Shown: positions 1 through 9,762, counted from the first letter of the stretch. The stretch is 64,000 nt of DNA from an uncultured Bacteroidales bacterium (GCA_944323775.1 CALUTT010000011.1:62001-126000), one strand, 5' to 3'. Made by a program: numbers and translations. The notes: generated from the sequence alone by a model not told the origin.

Positions 1-476
1 ACAAATCCGCCGCCTTCCCTTCTCTCCCTCGGAGGATCGCACAGGAGCACCTGCATGCCCAGCGCCCGTCCTGCCGCCGCCACCCGGCGCCCGACGTTCC
101 CGACGCCGACCACGCCGAGGACTGTCTCAGACAGATTGATGCCGTAACGCTCCGAAAGCACACACAGCACGGAACACACATACTGTTCCACAGATCCGGC
201 ATTGCACCCGGGAGCATTGGTCCACCTCACCCCGTGCTCACTGCACCATTCCGTGTCGATATGGTCATAACCGATTGTGGCAGACGTCACTATCCTGACC
301 CTCGTCCCTTCGAGCAGGGAAGAATCGCAACGGGTCCTCGTACGGGTCACAAGAGCGTCGGCGTCCATGACGTCGTCTCTGGTGACGGCGCTTCCCGGCA
401 GATACACTACATCAGCCCATGGTTCGAACACTCCCTTCAGGAACGGAATTTTGTCGTCACATACAATCTTTGGCAT
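1..476 (-). CDS. pdxB: Erythronate-4-phosphate dehydrogenase, 3' end outside window
   Basis: This is the N-terminal 158 residues of a D-isomer-specific 2-hydroxyacid dehydrogenase. The gene runs off the left edge. The start (MPKIVCDDKIPFLKG) reads as PdxB, as do the middle (TATIGYDHID-like segment, then APGCNAGSVEQY) and the nucleotide-binding start VLGVVGVGNVGRR followed by LLCDPPR. PdxB oxidises 4-phospho-D-erythronate in the DXP-independent branch of pyridoxal-phosphate synthesis, in the cytoplasm. The ATG at 474-476 is the first in frame and gives the usual N-terminus. The gene is divergent from nifJ across 141 bases. The NAD-binding half and the C-terminal PdxB dimerisation domain cannot be seen here, so the family call rests on the visible half. 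Confidence 0.85.
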   Translation of the reverse strand, partial: MPKIVCDDKIPFLKGVFEPWADVVYLPGSAVTRDDVMDADALVTRTRTRCDSSLLEGTRVRIVTSATIGYDHIDTEWCSEHGVRWTNAPGCNAGSVEQYVCSVLCVLSERYGINLSETVLGVVGVGNVGRRVAAAGRALGMQVLLCDPPRERREGGGF

Positions 477-527
477 AATAATGGTGTGTGTTTTCAGGAT
501 TTTAAATCAAAATTAGTCATTTTTGAC

Positions 528-535
528 TATATTTG
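528..535 (+). promoter_or_regulatory. Probable -7 promoter box for nifJ
   Basis: TATATTTG matches the Bacteroidetes housekeeping -7 consensus TAnnTTTG, 82 bases before the nifJ ATG. No clear TTTG sits at the expected -33 distance. The stretch around it is AT-rich, unlike the flanking coding DNA. Confidence 0.5.
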
Positions 536-617
536 TAATAATTATGTTTTATAATGGATTTTAATGGATAAAATCTTCGTCCAGACATATCAAACTAAAA
601 CCAAATAATTGCTAAAC

Positions 618-3600
618 ATGTCTAAAGAAAAGAAATTCATCACCTGTGACGGCAACCAGGCTGCATCGAACATAGCGTATCTGTTCAGCGAGCACGCCGC
701 CATCTACCCGATCACACCGTCATCGACCATGGCCGAGAATGTTGACGAGTGGGCCGCTCACGGAAAGAAGAATCTGTGGGGTGAAACCGTAAAGGTCACC
801 GAAATGCAGAGCGAGGCCGGAGCTGCCGGAGCAGTTCACGGATCACTGCAGGCAGGTGCGCTCACGACGACCTTCACGGCATCTCAGGGACTGCTCCTGA
901 TGATCCCCAACATGTACAAGATTGCCGGCGAGATGCTCCCTGCGGTATTCCATGTTTCCGCCCGCGCTCTCGCATCCCACGCCCTGTCCATCTTCGGTGA
1001 CCACCAGGATGTAATGGCCTGCAGGCAGACCGGCTTCGCCATGCTTGCTTCAGGGTCAGTCCAGGAGGCACAGGACCTGGCTGCGGTTGCACATCTCTCC
1101 GCAATCAAGGCTTCAGTGCCTTTCCTCCATTTCTTCGACGGATTCCGCACCTCTCACGAGATACAGAAAATCGAGGCGATAGACGAGGCCGACCTCAAGT
1201 CAATGGTAAGCGAGAAGGCTCTTGAGAACTTCAGGGCCCGCGCACTCAATCCCGAGGCGCCCGTGACAAGGGGTACCGCACAGAACGGAGACGTATACTT
1301 CCAGGCAGTCGAATCCCGCAACGGAGTATATGATGCTGTTCCCGACATCGTGGCCCGCTACATGGGAGAGATCGGGGAACTTACCGGACGCCAGTACCGC
1401 CCGTTCGAATACTATGGAGACAAGGACGCAGAATGCATCATCGTCGCCATGGGATCCGTCACCGAGACGATAAAGGAGACCGTCGACTACCTCTCCGAGC
1501 ACGGACGCAAATACGGCGTGATCACCGTTCACCTCTACCGTCCTTTCTCCGAGAAATATCTCCTCAAGGTTCTCCCCAAGAGCGTGCGCAAAATCGCAGT
1601 CCTCGACAGGACGAAGGAACCGGGAGCACTCGGAGAGCCTCTCTTCCTTGATGTCAAGGCTCTGTTCCAGGGCAAGGAGAACGCTCCCCTCGTAATCGGA
1701 GGACGCTACGGTCTTTCATCAAAGGACACCACCCCCGCCCAGATCATTGCGGTATTCGACAATCTCGAGCGCAAGGATCCCAAGGGAGACTTCACCATCG
1801 GCATACTCGATGACGTCACCTTCAAGAGCCTGCCCACCAAGGCTGAGGTTTCAATCGTGAAGAAGGGCACCACAGAATGCAAGTTCTACGGACTCGGTTC
1901 CGACGGAACCGTAGGTGCCAACAAGAACACCATCAAGATTATCGGAACCCACACTGACCTGTACAGCCAGGCATACTTCGACTACGACTCAAAGAAATCC
2001 GGCGGATACACCTGCTCTCACCTCAGGTTCGGCAAGGCTCCCATCAAGGCTCCTTACCTTGTCAACACACCGGACTTCGTGGCATGCCACGTCCCTTCAT
2101 ACCTCGAGAAGTATGACGTGCTCAAGGGCATAAAGGAAGGGGGCAGCTTCCTTCTGAACTCCCTCTGGAACGAGGAAGAGACAGTCAAGAGGCTTCCTGA
2201 CTTCGTAAAGGCCGTCATCGGACGCAAGAAGATCAGATTCTACATCATCAACGCCACAAAGATAGCCGCAGAGATAGGACTCGGTGGCCGCACCAACACA
2301 ATACTTCAGAGCGCATTCTTCCGCATCAGCGGAATAATCCCCGTTGACGACGCCGTCAAGTACATGAAGGACGCAGCACTCAAGTCATACGGCAAGAAGG
2401 GCGAGAACGTGGTCAACATGAACTACGCGGCAATCGACCGCGGCGGCGAATACGTCGAGGTCAAGGTTCCTGCCGAGTGGGCAAGCATCAACGCCAAGTT
2501 CATCAACCACAATGCAGGCCGGCTCGCCACTCCTTTTGTAAAGGAAATAGCCGACGTGGTCAACGCCCAGTGCGGAGACTCCCTTCCCGTCAGCGCATTC
2601 CTCCCCTACATGGACGGAACCATGCCTGCAGGAACTGCCGCATATGAAAAACGCGGCGTCGCAGTCAATGTACCCGTATGGGATCCCCAGAAATGTATAC
2701 AGTGCAACACCTGTGCTTTCGTCTGCCCTCATGCTGCAATCCGTCCGTTCCTGCTTACCGCAGAAGAGGCGGCTTCGGCTCCCAAGACCATCAAGCTTGC
2801 TGACGGCAAGGCAAACCTCAAGGACTACAAGTTTGCGATCTCGATATCCGTGGCAGACTGTACGGGCTGCGGCAACTGCGTCGACGTATGTCTCGCAAAG
2901 GACAAGGCACTGAGCCTCGCACCCTATATCGACAATACTGACGAACAGGCAAACTTCGACTACCTCAACGCCAAGGTCGGATACAAGACTCCGTTCGATC
3001 CCAAGTCCAACATGAAGAATTCACAGTTCGCCCAGCCGCTGTTCGAGTTCTCCGGAGCATGCGCCGGATGCGGCGAGACCCCTTACATCAAGAACATCAC
3101 CCAGCTGTTCGGCGACCACATGATGATTGCCAACGCGACGGGATGCTCTTCAATCTACGGAGCTTCGTTCCCTGCATCTCCCTACTGCACCGATGTTCAC
3201 GGACACGGCCCGAGCTGGCAGAACTCCCTGTTCGAGGACAATGCCGAATTCGGCCTCGGAATGCACGTCGGCTCCGACAGGATACGCCAGACTGTCGCTT
3301 CCCTGATGGAAAAGGCTTCCGGATGCGACAAGTGCACGGACGAGATGAAGGAACTCTTCGCCAAGTGGCTTGCCAACCGCAACGACTACGCAACGACACG
3401 CGAAGTCACCGACAAGCTCGTTCCTATGCTTGAAGGCAGTGACTGCGACTCATGCAAGGCCCTGCTCAAGCTCAAGCAGTACATCCCGGCCCGCAGCCAG
3501 TGGATATTCGGCGGAGACGGATGGGGCTACGACATCGGATACGGCGGACTCGACCATGTGCTTGCCTCCGGCGAGAACGTCAATGTGCTCGTGCTTGATA

Positions 3601-4145
3601 CCGAGGTGTACTCCAACACCGGCGGACAGTCATCCAAGTCCACACCTGCCGGAGCAATCGCCAAGTTCGCGGCTTCCGGCAAGAAGATCCGCAAGAAGGA
3701 TCTCGGAATGATGGCTATGAGCTACGGATACGTATATGTCGCACAGGTTGCGATGGGTGCAAGCCCTGTACAGTACCTGAACGCCATCAAGGAGGCCGAG
3801 GCATATGACGGTCCGTCACTGATCATCGCGTACTCTCCTTGCATCAACCATGGCCTCAAGGCTGGCATGGGACTCAGCCAGAAGGAAGAGAAACTGGCCG
3901 TAGAATGCGGTTACTGGCATCTCTACCGCTACAACCCCACTCTCGAGGAGCAGGGCAAGAACCCCTTCACACTCGACTCTAAGGAACCGGACTGGAGCAA
4001 GTTCCAGGACTTCCTGAAGGGCGAGGTCCGCTTTGCATCACTTTACAAGCTGTTCCCTGAAAACGCTGCAGAACTGCTCCAGAAGACGGAAGAGTTCGCC
4101 AAGCTCAGGCTTGAGACCTACAAGAAGCTCGCAGGGAAAGCATAA
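618..4145 (+). CDS. nifJ: Pyruvate:ferredoxin (flavodoxin) oxidoreductase
   Basis: Homodimeric PFOR of 1175 residues, the usual single-chain bacterial length. It converts pyruvate and CoA to acetyl-CoA, CO2 and reduced ferredoxin in anaerobic energy metabolism. The N-terminal pyrimidine-binding domain includes YPITPSSTMAE. A two-cluster ferredoxin insert has KCIQCNTCAFVCP near residue 694 and DCTGCGNCVDVC near 748. The C-terminal TPP-binding domain carries GDGWGYDIGYGG and the Mg-binding NTGGQSSKSTPAG (about 960-1010). A conserved CAGCGETPY cluster ligand precedes it. The ATG at 618 is preferred over a TTG nine bases upstream because MSKEKKFITCDGNQA matches family N-termini. A small ferredoxin at 9589-9762 is a possible electron acceptor. 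Confidence 0.97.
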   Translation: MSKEKKFITCDGNQAASNIAYLFSEHAAIYPITPSSTMAENVDEWAAHGKKNLWGETVKVTEMQSEAGAAGAVHGSLQAGALTTTFTASQGLLLMIPNMYKIAGEMLPAVFHVSARALASHALSIFGDHQDVMACRQTGFAMLASGSVQEAQDLAAVAHLSAIKASVPFLHFFDGFRTSHEIQKIEAIDEADLKSMVSEKALENFRARALNPEAPVTRGTAQNGDVYFQAVESRNGVYDAVPDIVARYMGEIGELTGRQYRPFEYYGDKDAECIIVAMGSVTETIKETVDYLSEHGRKYGVITVHLYRPFSEKYLLKVLPKSVRKIAVLDRTKEPGALGEPLFLDVKALFQGKENAPLVIGGRYGLSSKDTTPAQIIAVFDNLERKDPKGDFTIGILDDVTFKSLPTKAEVSIVKKGTTECKFYGLGSDGTVGANKNTIKIIGTHTDLYSQAYFDYDSKKSGGYTCSHLRFGKAPIKAPYLVNTPDFVACHVPSYLEKYDVLKGIKEGGSFLLNSLWNEEETVKRLPDFVKAVIGRKKIRFYIINATKIAAEIGLGGRTNTILQSAFFRISGIIPVDDAVKYMKDAALKSYGKKGENVVNMNYAAIDRGGEYVEVKVPAEWASINAKFINHNAGRLATPFVKEIADVVNAQCGDSLPVSAFLPYMDGTMPAGTAAYEKRGVAVNVPVWDPQKCIQCNTCAFVCPHAAIRPFLLTAEEAASAPKTIKLADGKANLKDYKFAISISVADCTGCGNCVDVCLAKDKALSLAPYIDNTDEQANFDYLNAKVGYKTPFDPKSNMKNSQFAQPLFEFSGACAGCGETPYIKNITQLFGDHMMIANATGCSSIYGASFPASPYCTDVHGHGPSWQNSLFEDNAEFGLGMHVGSDRIRQTVASLMEKASGCDKCTDEMKELFAKWLANRNDYATTREVTDKLVPMLEGSDCDSCKALLKLKQYIPARSQWIFGGDGWGYDIGYGGLDHVLASGENVNVLVLDTEVYSNTGGQSSKSTPAGAIAKFAASGKKIRKKDLGMMAMSYGYVYVAQVAMGASPVQYLNAIKEAEAYDGPSLIIAYSPCINHGLKAGMGLSQKEEKLAVECGYWHLYRYNPTLEEQGKNPFTLDSKEPDWSKFQDFLKGEVRFASLYKLFPENAAELLQKTEEFAKLRLETYKKLAGKA

Positions 4146-4158
4146 AACAGATATCTAA

Positions 4159-6978
4159 ATGAATATCAGGAAATTTCTTTTTGTGGCTGCGATGACTCTG
4201 TGCATCGCGGCCACGGCTGTTGCACAAGACATGCAGCTGCCGCAGCTGCCCAATGATCCCGAGACCCGAGTCGGAAAGCTCGACAACGGGATGACTTACT
4301 ATATCAGACACAACGCCAACCCTGAGAACAGGGCAGAATTCTATCTTGCGACCAACGTCGGAGCCCTTCAGGAAGAGCCGGACCAGGACGGACTTGCACA
4401 CTTCCTGGAGCACATGTGCTTCAACGGGACAAAGAACTTCCCGGACAAGGGAATACTGAACTGGCTCGAGAGTATCGGCGCCTCCTTCGGAGGGAACGTC
4501 AACGCTTCGACAGGAGTCGAGCAGACAATCTATCTGCTCAACAACATTCCCCTCGTGAGGCCTACGGTTGTTGACACCTGTCTGCTGATCATGCACGACT
4601 ACTCCCACTTCGTGACCTGCGATCCAGCCGAGATAGACAAGGAACGCGGGGTGATCATCGAAGAGAAGCGCTCGCGCAACGACGCCTCATGGAGAATCAA
4701 CGAAAAATCCAAGCCCTACATCTTCGGCGACACCAAGTATGCGACAACGACCCTCATAGGCACTGAAGAAAACCTCAGGAACTTCAAGCCGGAGAGCCTC
4801 GTGAACTTCTACCACACCTGGTACCGCCCGGACCTGCAGGCCCTTATCGTCGTCGGCGATGTTGACGTCGATGAGGTTGAGGCCAAGATAAAGAGCATCT
4901 TCGCCGACATCCCGGCCCAGGAGAATCCCAAGCCCAAGGCCGTGATACCCATTCCGGACAACGTGGAGCCCGTCATCGGAGTCGTTACCGACCCCGAGAC
5001 CAGCAGCATCGCCTACACGGCCTACTGGAAGAGCGAAGCCACTCCCGAGGAGCTCAACAGCACCTCTGTCGGATACATGACCCAGATTCTCAAGAGCATC
5101 ATCAGCATTGTCATGAACGAAAGGTTCACTGACCTTGCGGCAGACCCCAACGCCAACTTCGTGGCGGCGGGACTCGGACTCGGGAAGATATGCGAAACCT
5201 GCGAGGTGGTTATGGGACAGGTGAACTGCAAGGACACCGAGACCTCTCTGGAAGCATTCGAGACCATGATGACGGAAATCGAGAAGATGAAACGCTTCGG
5301 CTTCACCGACAGCGAGATCGAAAGGGCCAAAGCCCAGCTGCTCTCAAATGCCGAGGCTGCCGTCAAGAGTGCTGCCACCCGCAAGAACAGCGAGTTCGTA
5401 TATCCGCTCATATACAACTTCTTTGACAATGAGCCCTATATGGATCCCGAGACCGAATATGAGCTCATGAAGCAGCTCATGCCGGTTCTGACCACCGAGA
5501 TGATCAACCAGGTGCTCGCCCAGATCATTACTGACGAGAACCTCGTCGTGATCTACGAGGGACCGGACAAGGATGGCATGTCACACCCTACCGAGAGCCA
5601 GATACTCGAGGTCATCGACAAGGTAAGGCTTGCGGAACTCGAGCAGGACAATGCCGAGGATATTCCTGAAGAGCTTCTCGACCCCGCCGCGATCAAAGCG
5701 GGAAAGGTCAGGAAGACTGCCGAATCATATCTCGGGTCGACATACCTCAAACTCAGCAACGGAGTGAATGTCTACCTCTATCCTTCAGAACTGAACAAGG
5801 ACAGGATAGATATCCGCCTGTACAAGAAGGGAGGCATGAGCCTTATTTCTGACGAGGACATCGACTCGTTCGAGAGCAACATCTGGTCTCTGTTCCTTCA
5901 GAACAGCGGCGTTTCGGAATTCTCATCGACGACCATCAGCAAGATGCTCGCCGGAAAGAACGTCTCAGCATCTCCGTTCATCAACTCATACACCCACGGG
6001 GTAAGCGCCACGAGCACGGTAAAGGATGCCGAGACCGCCTTCCAGCTTACATACCTGCTCATCACTGATCCCCGCTTCGACCAGAACGAGTACGACCAGG
6101 GCATCAACCAGATAAAGGCCGTTCTGCCCAATCTCGTAGACCAGTCCAACTACAAGCTTCAGGAGCAGCTCTACAAAACCGCCTACAACGATAAGCGTCA
6201 CAACCTCATCAGCGACGAGGTGCTGCAGAAGGCCAGCCTTCAGACAATCGAGAAGAATTACCGCGCACTGCTCGGCGACGTGGCCGGCGCGACTGTAATC
6301 ATCTCCGGAGACTTCAAGGTCGAGGATATGATTCCTCTTGTCGAGAAGTACATAGCATCCCTGCCAAAGGGCAAGAAGGCAACCGAGTGGACATACAGGA
6401 ACGACGGTCTCGTCAAAGGAGAGGTAGTGAATGACTTCGAGGCAAAGATGGAGACGCCCATGGTCACGGTAGCTCAGGTCTACAACGTCGATACTCCCTA
6501 CAGCGAGCAGGCTGAAGTGAACTACGAGGCCCTCTCGTACATACTCAACATGATCTATACCGAGACGCTGCGTGAAGAAGAAGGCGGCACCTACGGAGCA
6601 AGCGCTTATGCCAACGTGCTCAGGGAGCCCCACGAGAATGCAGCACTGCAGGTTGTCTTCCAGACCAATATGGATCAGGCAGACCAGCTTCGCAAACTCG
6701 CACGTCAGGAATTCGAGAAAGTAGCCGCCGACGGCCCTACTGCCGAGATGTTCGACAAGGCAAAGAAGAACCTGGAGAAAACTCTCTCGGAGAGAAGACA
6801 GAATCTTTCATACTGGAATTCCGCCCTGACCTACAACTGCCTGTACGGCGACGACTATGACACGGAGTACGAAAAGGCCGTCAAAGCCCTTACTCCTGAC
6901 ATGGTGCGTGACGCTGCAAAGACTCTGGTAGAGTCAGGCAACTTCATCGAGCTCGTAATGAGGCCTGAAAGCGAGTAG
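4159..6978 (+). CDS. Secreted M16 family zinc metalloprotease (insulinase/PqqL-like)
   Basis: 939 residues with a signal peptide (residues 1 to about 22, ending AVAQ). It is a tandem M16 protease of the PqqL-like periplasmic type. The inverted zinc motif HFLEH is at residues 81-85, with the downstream glutamate in GVIIEEKRSR. The second, inactive M16 half (from about residue 500) contains the later-domain EEEGGTYGASAYANVL stretch. Such enzymes degrade peptides in a clamshell chamber, in Gram-negatives usually in the periplasm. It begins 13 bases after nifJ, so it is probably co-transcribed. A strong hairpin terminator follows. The natural substrate cannot be told from sequence. Confidence 0.93.
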   Translation: MNIRKFLFVAAMTLCIAATAVAQDMQLPQLPNDPETRVGKLDNGMTYYIRHNANPENRAEFYLATNVGALQEEPDQDGLAHFLEHMCFNGTKNFPDKGILNWLESIGASFGGNVNASTGVEQTIYLLNNIPLVRPTVVDTCLLIMHDYSHFVTCDPAEIDKERGVIIEEKRSRNDASWRINEKSKPYIFGDTKYATTTLIGTEENLRNFKPESLVNFYHTWYRPDLQALIVVGDVDVDEVEAKIKSIFADIPAQENPKPKAVIPIPDNVEPVIGVVTDPETSSIAYTAYWKSEATPEELNSTSVGYMTQILKSIISIVMNERFTDLAADPNANFVAAGLGLGKICETCEVVMGQVNCKDTETSLEAFETMMTEIEKMKRFGFTDSEIERAKAQLLSNAEAAVKSAATRKNSEFVYPLIYNFFDNEPYMDPETEYELMKQLMPVLTTEMINQVLAQIITDENLVVIYEGPDKDGMSHPTESQILEVIDKVRLAELEQDNAEDIPEELLDPAAIKAGKVRKTAESYLGSTYLKLSNGVNVYLYPSELNKDRIDIRLYKKGGMSLISDEDIDSFESNIWSLFLQNSGVSEFSSTTISKMLAGKNVSASPFINSYTHGVSATSTVKDAETAFQLTYLLITDPRFDQNEYDQGINQIKAVLPNLVDQSNYKLQEQLYKTAYNDKRHNLISDEVLQKASLQTIEKNYRALLGDVAGATVIISGDFKVEDMIPLVEKYIASLPKGKKATEWTYRNDGLVKGEVVNDFEAKMETPMVTVAQVYNVDTPYSEQAEVNYEALSYILNMIYTETLREEEGGTYGASAYANVLREPHENAALQVVFQTNMDQADQLRKLARQEFEKVAADGPTAEMFDKAKKNLEKTLSERRQNLSYWNSALTYNCLYGDDYDTEYEKAVKALTPDMVRDAAKTLVESGNFIELVMRPESE

Positions 6979-7005
6979 TCGTTTTCGCGGCTGACACATA
7001 ATCCA

Positions 7006-7051
7006 ATGAGGGTGGCATGGTTCCCGACGGACCTGCCACCCTCATCTTTTT
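7006..7051 (+). terminator. Rho-independent terminator after the M16 protease
   Basis: A 12-bp perfect stem (7006-7017 with 7034-7045; arms ATGAGGGTGGCA and TGCCACCCTCAT) closes a 16-base loop and is followed by CTTTTT. The T-run is only on the plus-strand side, so it should end the nifJ/M16 transcript and not the opposing gene. Confidence 0.85.
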
Positions 7052-7075
7052 CACTCGCACGCTGTGTACTGCGGT

Positions 7076-7990
7076 TCAGCAGGCGGAAGCCGCGGCTGAG
7101 TGCCTGTGAGGAGCGGCTACCATGAATACTACCGCACAGATACAAATCATTGCCCCAAGAATGATATTCGGGGTCAGAGGCTCGCCGAATACGACAGCAC
7201 CGATCAAAATTGCAGTCAAAGGTTCGAAGACGCCCAGTACCGATGTCTTGGTAGCTCCGATCCTGCGTGTGGACACGGAAAGGGTCAGCAGTGAAATCAT
7301 CGTAGGGACTATCGCAAGCCCTGCCATGTTGCTCCATACCTTGAAGCCGGAGAGCCCCTCAAGGATGGTCCCGCCGGCAGACAGCCTTATGGCAAGAAAG
7401 ATAACGGAACCGACTCCCAACGAATAGAAAGTCATGGTATGTGCCGATACGTCACTGATCTTCCGTGACTTGTTGATCACGATCAGATAAAGGGCATAGC
7501 TGAGGGCACTAGCCGCGGCGAGCACCATCCCCGTGACGTCGAGCCTGATGCCAGACGAGGGGAAACAGAGTATCACGACTCCGATGAAAGTCACGACTAT
7601 GCTGAGCCACACCTTCCAGTCCGGATATTCCTTGAGCAGCACCATCACAAGCGCCGTGAACACCGGATACAGGTACACCAGAGTCGTGGCAAGCCCGGAC
7701 GGGATATGCTCGTAGGACATGAACAGAAAAATACTGCTCATAGTGAACAGGGCCCCGAGAAGAATCATATAGGGGATCTGAGACTTCCTTATCCTGAAAG
7801 TCTCCCTCGTGGCAAGCATCAGCACCGCCATGAAACCCATGGCGATAAGATATCGGAAAAACAACATTGTCGGAACGGTTATCCCCATGTCCAGCAACGG
7901 CCTGGCAAAGAGAGGATTCGTCCCGTAAGAAATGCCGGCAACAATTCCGGCTCCATACCCGAACGCGGTGTTTCTGTTCTGTGCAGTCAT
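7076..7990 (-). CDS. EamA/DMT-family transporter
   Basis: 304-residue integral membrane protein with ten predicted helices arranged as two EamA repeats, typical of drug/metabolite transporters. The first repeat contains PTMLFFRYLIAMGF and the second contains RIGATKTSVLGVFEPLTAILIG, a standard EamA signature. It probably exports or imports a small metabolite across the inner membrane; the substrate is unknown. The ATG at 7988-7990 is preferred over a TTG six bases upstream. It lies 42 bases downstream of the LysR-amidohydrolase fusion on the same strand but has its own -7 box (8013-8020, minus), so it may be transcribed both alone and with that gene. The pairing hints at a nucleoside or purine-related substrate, which is inference only. 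Confidence 0.88.
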   Translation of the reverse strand: MTAQNRNTAFGYGAGIVAGISYGTNPLFARPLLDMGITVPTMLFFRYLIAMGFMAVLMLATRETFRIRKSQIPYMILLGALFTMSSIFLFMSYEHIPSGLATTLVYLYPVFTALVMVLLKEYPDWKVWLSIVVTFIGVVILCFPSSGIRLDVTGMVLAAASALSYALYLIVINKSRKISDVSAHTMTFYSLGVGSVIFLAIRLSAGGTILEGLSGFKVWSNMAGLAIVPTMISLLTLSVSTRRIGATKTSVLGVFEPLTAILIGAVVFGEPLTPNIILGAMICICAVVFMVAAPHRHSAAASAC

Positions 7991-8012
7991 TTCCAAATCT
8001 CAAAAATGGCTG

Positions 8013-8020
8013 CAAAAATA
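8013..8020 (-). promoter_or_regulatory. Probable -7 box for the EamA transporter
   Basis: On the minus strand this reads TATTTTTG followed by CAG, matching TAnnTTTG, 22 bases before the start codon. It lies in the 42-base gap after the amidohydrolase stop. Confidence 0.5.
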
Positions 8021-8032
8021 ATGAATTTTCCT

Positions 8033-9478
8033 TTACAACAAACCCCTGTTGAATATGAACCTTCCGCCACACAGCACGGCCTTTACGCATGAGCTGTCTG
8101 CAGAATACACCACATTGGAAATCAGATTGTGACAGGGCTTCATGCGCGGATTGGCGAGATCGAGCAGCACGGCATCTGCAAGCTTGCCCTTGGCAATGAC
8201 GCCGGCATCGATTCCGAACGCCTCGGCCCCGTTCCGGGTAGCCCAGCGGAATACTTCTTCAGCAGGGACGAGTGTGGTGTCACCCTGGACCTTGGCAAGC
8301 AGAGCCGCGAACTTCATCTCCTCGAGCATGTCGAGGTTGCTGTTGGAGGAAGCGCCGTCGGTGCCGATGGTTATCCGGCAGCCCGACTCCAGGGCCATCT
8401 CGTAGGGGAAGCGGCCGCTGCCGAGTTTCATGTTCGAACATGGACAGTGGGACACGGTGACCCCGCGGCGTGCGAGGATGTCCCATTCCTGGCGATCCAC
8501 ATGCACACAGTGGGCGGCAATCACGTCAGGCCCGAGAAAGCCTATCGAGTCAAGGTACCTGACCGGCGTCATTCCATGCTCACGCATGCAGTCACTGACC
8601 TCCTTTTCTGTTTCGGACAGGTGGATATGAAGTTTCAGACCTTTTTTCCGGGCGAATTCCGCACTCTTGCGCAGCTTCTTCTCTCCAACCGTATATATAG
8701 AATGGGGCGCCATGACCAGGCTGATACGTCCTCCGGTAGGATCGGTCCAGTTGCGCACGAAATCCATTTTCTGTTCCTCGACGGCTTTCGTATGGTTCTC
8801 CATTACGGTAATGCCTATGGCAGCGCGCATGCCGGACTGGTCGACACTCTCTATGGTCTGCTCTATGTCGAAATACATGTCAGAAAAGAATGTGCTGCCT
8901 GAAGCCAGCATCTCTTCCGTGGCTATGTCGCTGCCCCTCCGGATATCCTCCGGAGTCAGGGTATCCTCGTATGGCCAGACATGGTCTTCAAGCCACTGCT
9001 GAAGCGGCAGGTCATCGGCATACCCCCTCAAAAGGGTCATCGCGGCATGGGTATGGGTATTGAAGAACGACGGTATGATCGCCAGAGACGAGGCGTCGAT
9101 GCATCTGTCCGCCCTCGTGTCGTCCGGAGCGTCAAGATCGGCGAAACGGCCATCGGAGATCAGTATGTTGTTGCGGGATTTTCCGTCAAACACTCCCTTG
9201 AGCAGTATGCTGCCCGGGGCCATGAACTCCCGGTCCAGACACGCGTAGTCTTCCAGAATTGACTCGCATCGCACGAGGAGCCTCTTCCCGGTCGGGGTAA
9301 GATCCATCCTGCCGGCGCCGCGAAGGAACAGCCTGGTGCCGACATAATTCTCAAGATTGCATATGTTCTGGCTCACTGCCGGCTGTGAGATCCCGAGTTC
9401 CCTGGCGGCAGCAGTATAGCTCCCGAGCCTTGCGGCAGTCACGAACACCTTCAGTCTGAAATCCTCCATCATACCCAT
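8033..9478 (-). CDS. LysR-type HTH fused to MTA/SAH-deaminase-like amidohydrolase
   Basis: 481 residues in one open frame. Residues 1-65 are a LysR winged helix-turn-helix (MEDFRLKVFVTAARLGSYTA, then ELGISQPAVSQNICNLE and LTPTGKRLL). From about residue 90 it is a complete cytosine-deaminase-type amidohydrolase. Metal ligands are visible: HTHAAMTLLRGYADDLPL, LHIHLSETEKE, AHCVHVD and TIGTDGASSNSNLD. That set fits 5'-methylthioadenosine/S-adenosylhomocysteine deaminases, which deaminate the adenine ring. The LysR effector-binding domain is absent and the enzyme stands in its place. I chose the ATG at 9478; ATGs at 9472 and 9469 are also possible. The join shows no stop or frameshift. It lies between a ferredoxin and a permease gene. 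Deaminase specificity is inferred from motifs only. Confidence 0.9.
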   Translation of the reverse strand: MGMMEDFRLKVFVTAARLGSYTAAARELGISQPAVSQNICNLENYVGTRLFLRGAGRMDLTPTGKRLLVRCESILEDYACLDREFMAPGSILLKGVFDGKSRNNILISDGRFADLDAPDDTRADRCIDASSLAIIPSFFNTHTHAAMTLLRGYADDLPLQQWLEDHVWPYEDTLTPEDIRRGSDIATEEMLASGSTFFSDMYFDIEQTIESVDQSGMRAAIGITVMENHTKAVEEQKMDFVRNWTDPTGGRISLVMAPHSIYTVGEKKLRKSAEFARKKGLKLHIHLSETEKEVSDCMREHGMTPVRYLDSIGFLGPDVIAAHCVHVDRQEWDILARRGVTVSHCPCSNMKLGSGRFPYEMALESGCRITIGTDGASSNSNLDMLEEMKFAALLAKVQGDTTLVPAEEVFRWATRNGAEAFGIDAGVIAKGKLADAVLLDLANPRMKPCHNLISNVVYSADSSCVKAVLCGGRFIFNRGLL

Positions 9479-9588
9479 AGTCTTAATCAGTTGTATATAA
9501 CGTAAAAACAGAACACCTTCGGCCTCATGTCCGCGAAAGACGGAAATGCTGCCGAAGATGCGGTGTCCTTTCAGTTCGCGTCCGGCTA

Positions 9589-9762
9589 CTACTCGTCGGG
9601 AGAGATAGCCCCCATCGGGCAAGCGTCAGCGCATGCTCCGCAGCTGATGCACACGTTCGGGTCGATTGAATATACGTCTCCTTCCTTGATAGCCCCGGAA
9701 GGGCACTCACCCTGGCAGGTTCCACATGCCACACAGGTGTCCGGATTGATTTTGTATGCCAT
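9589..9762 (-). CDS. Small 2[4Fe-4S] ferredoxin
   Basis: 57-residue clostridial-type ferredoxin. It has two cluster-binding motifs, CVACGTCQGECPSGAI (from residue 10) and CISCGACADACPMGAI (from about residue 37). The open frame extends further upstream, but MAYKINPDTC at 9762 is the standard N-terminus. It is a soluble low-potential electron carrier and a likely partner of PFOR and other anaerobic oxidoreductases. It stands 110 bases upstream of the LysR-amidohydrolase gene on the same strand, and its 5' end faces the DUF1573 gene across 78 bases. Confidence 0.95.
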   Translation of the reverse strand: MAYKINPDTCVACGTCQGECPSGAIKEGDVYSIDPNVCISCGACADACPMGAISPDE

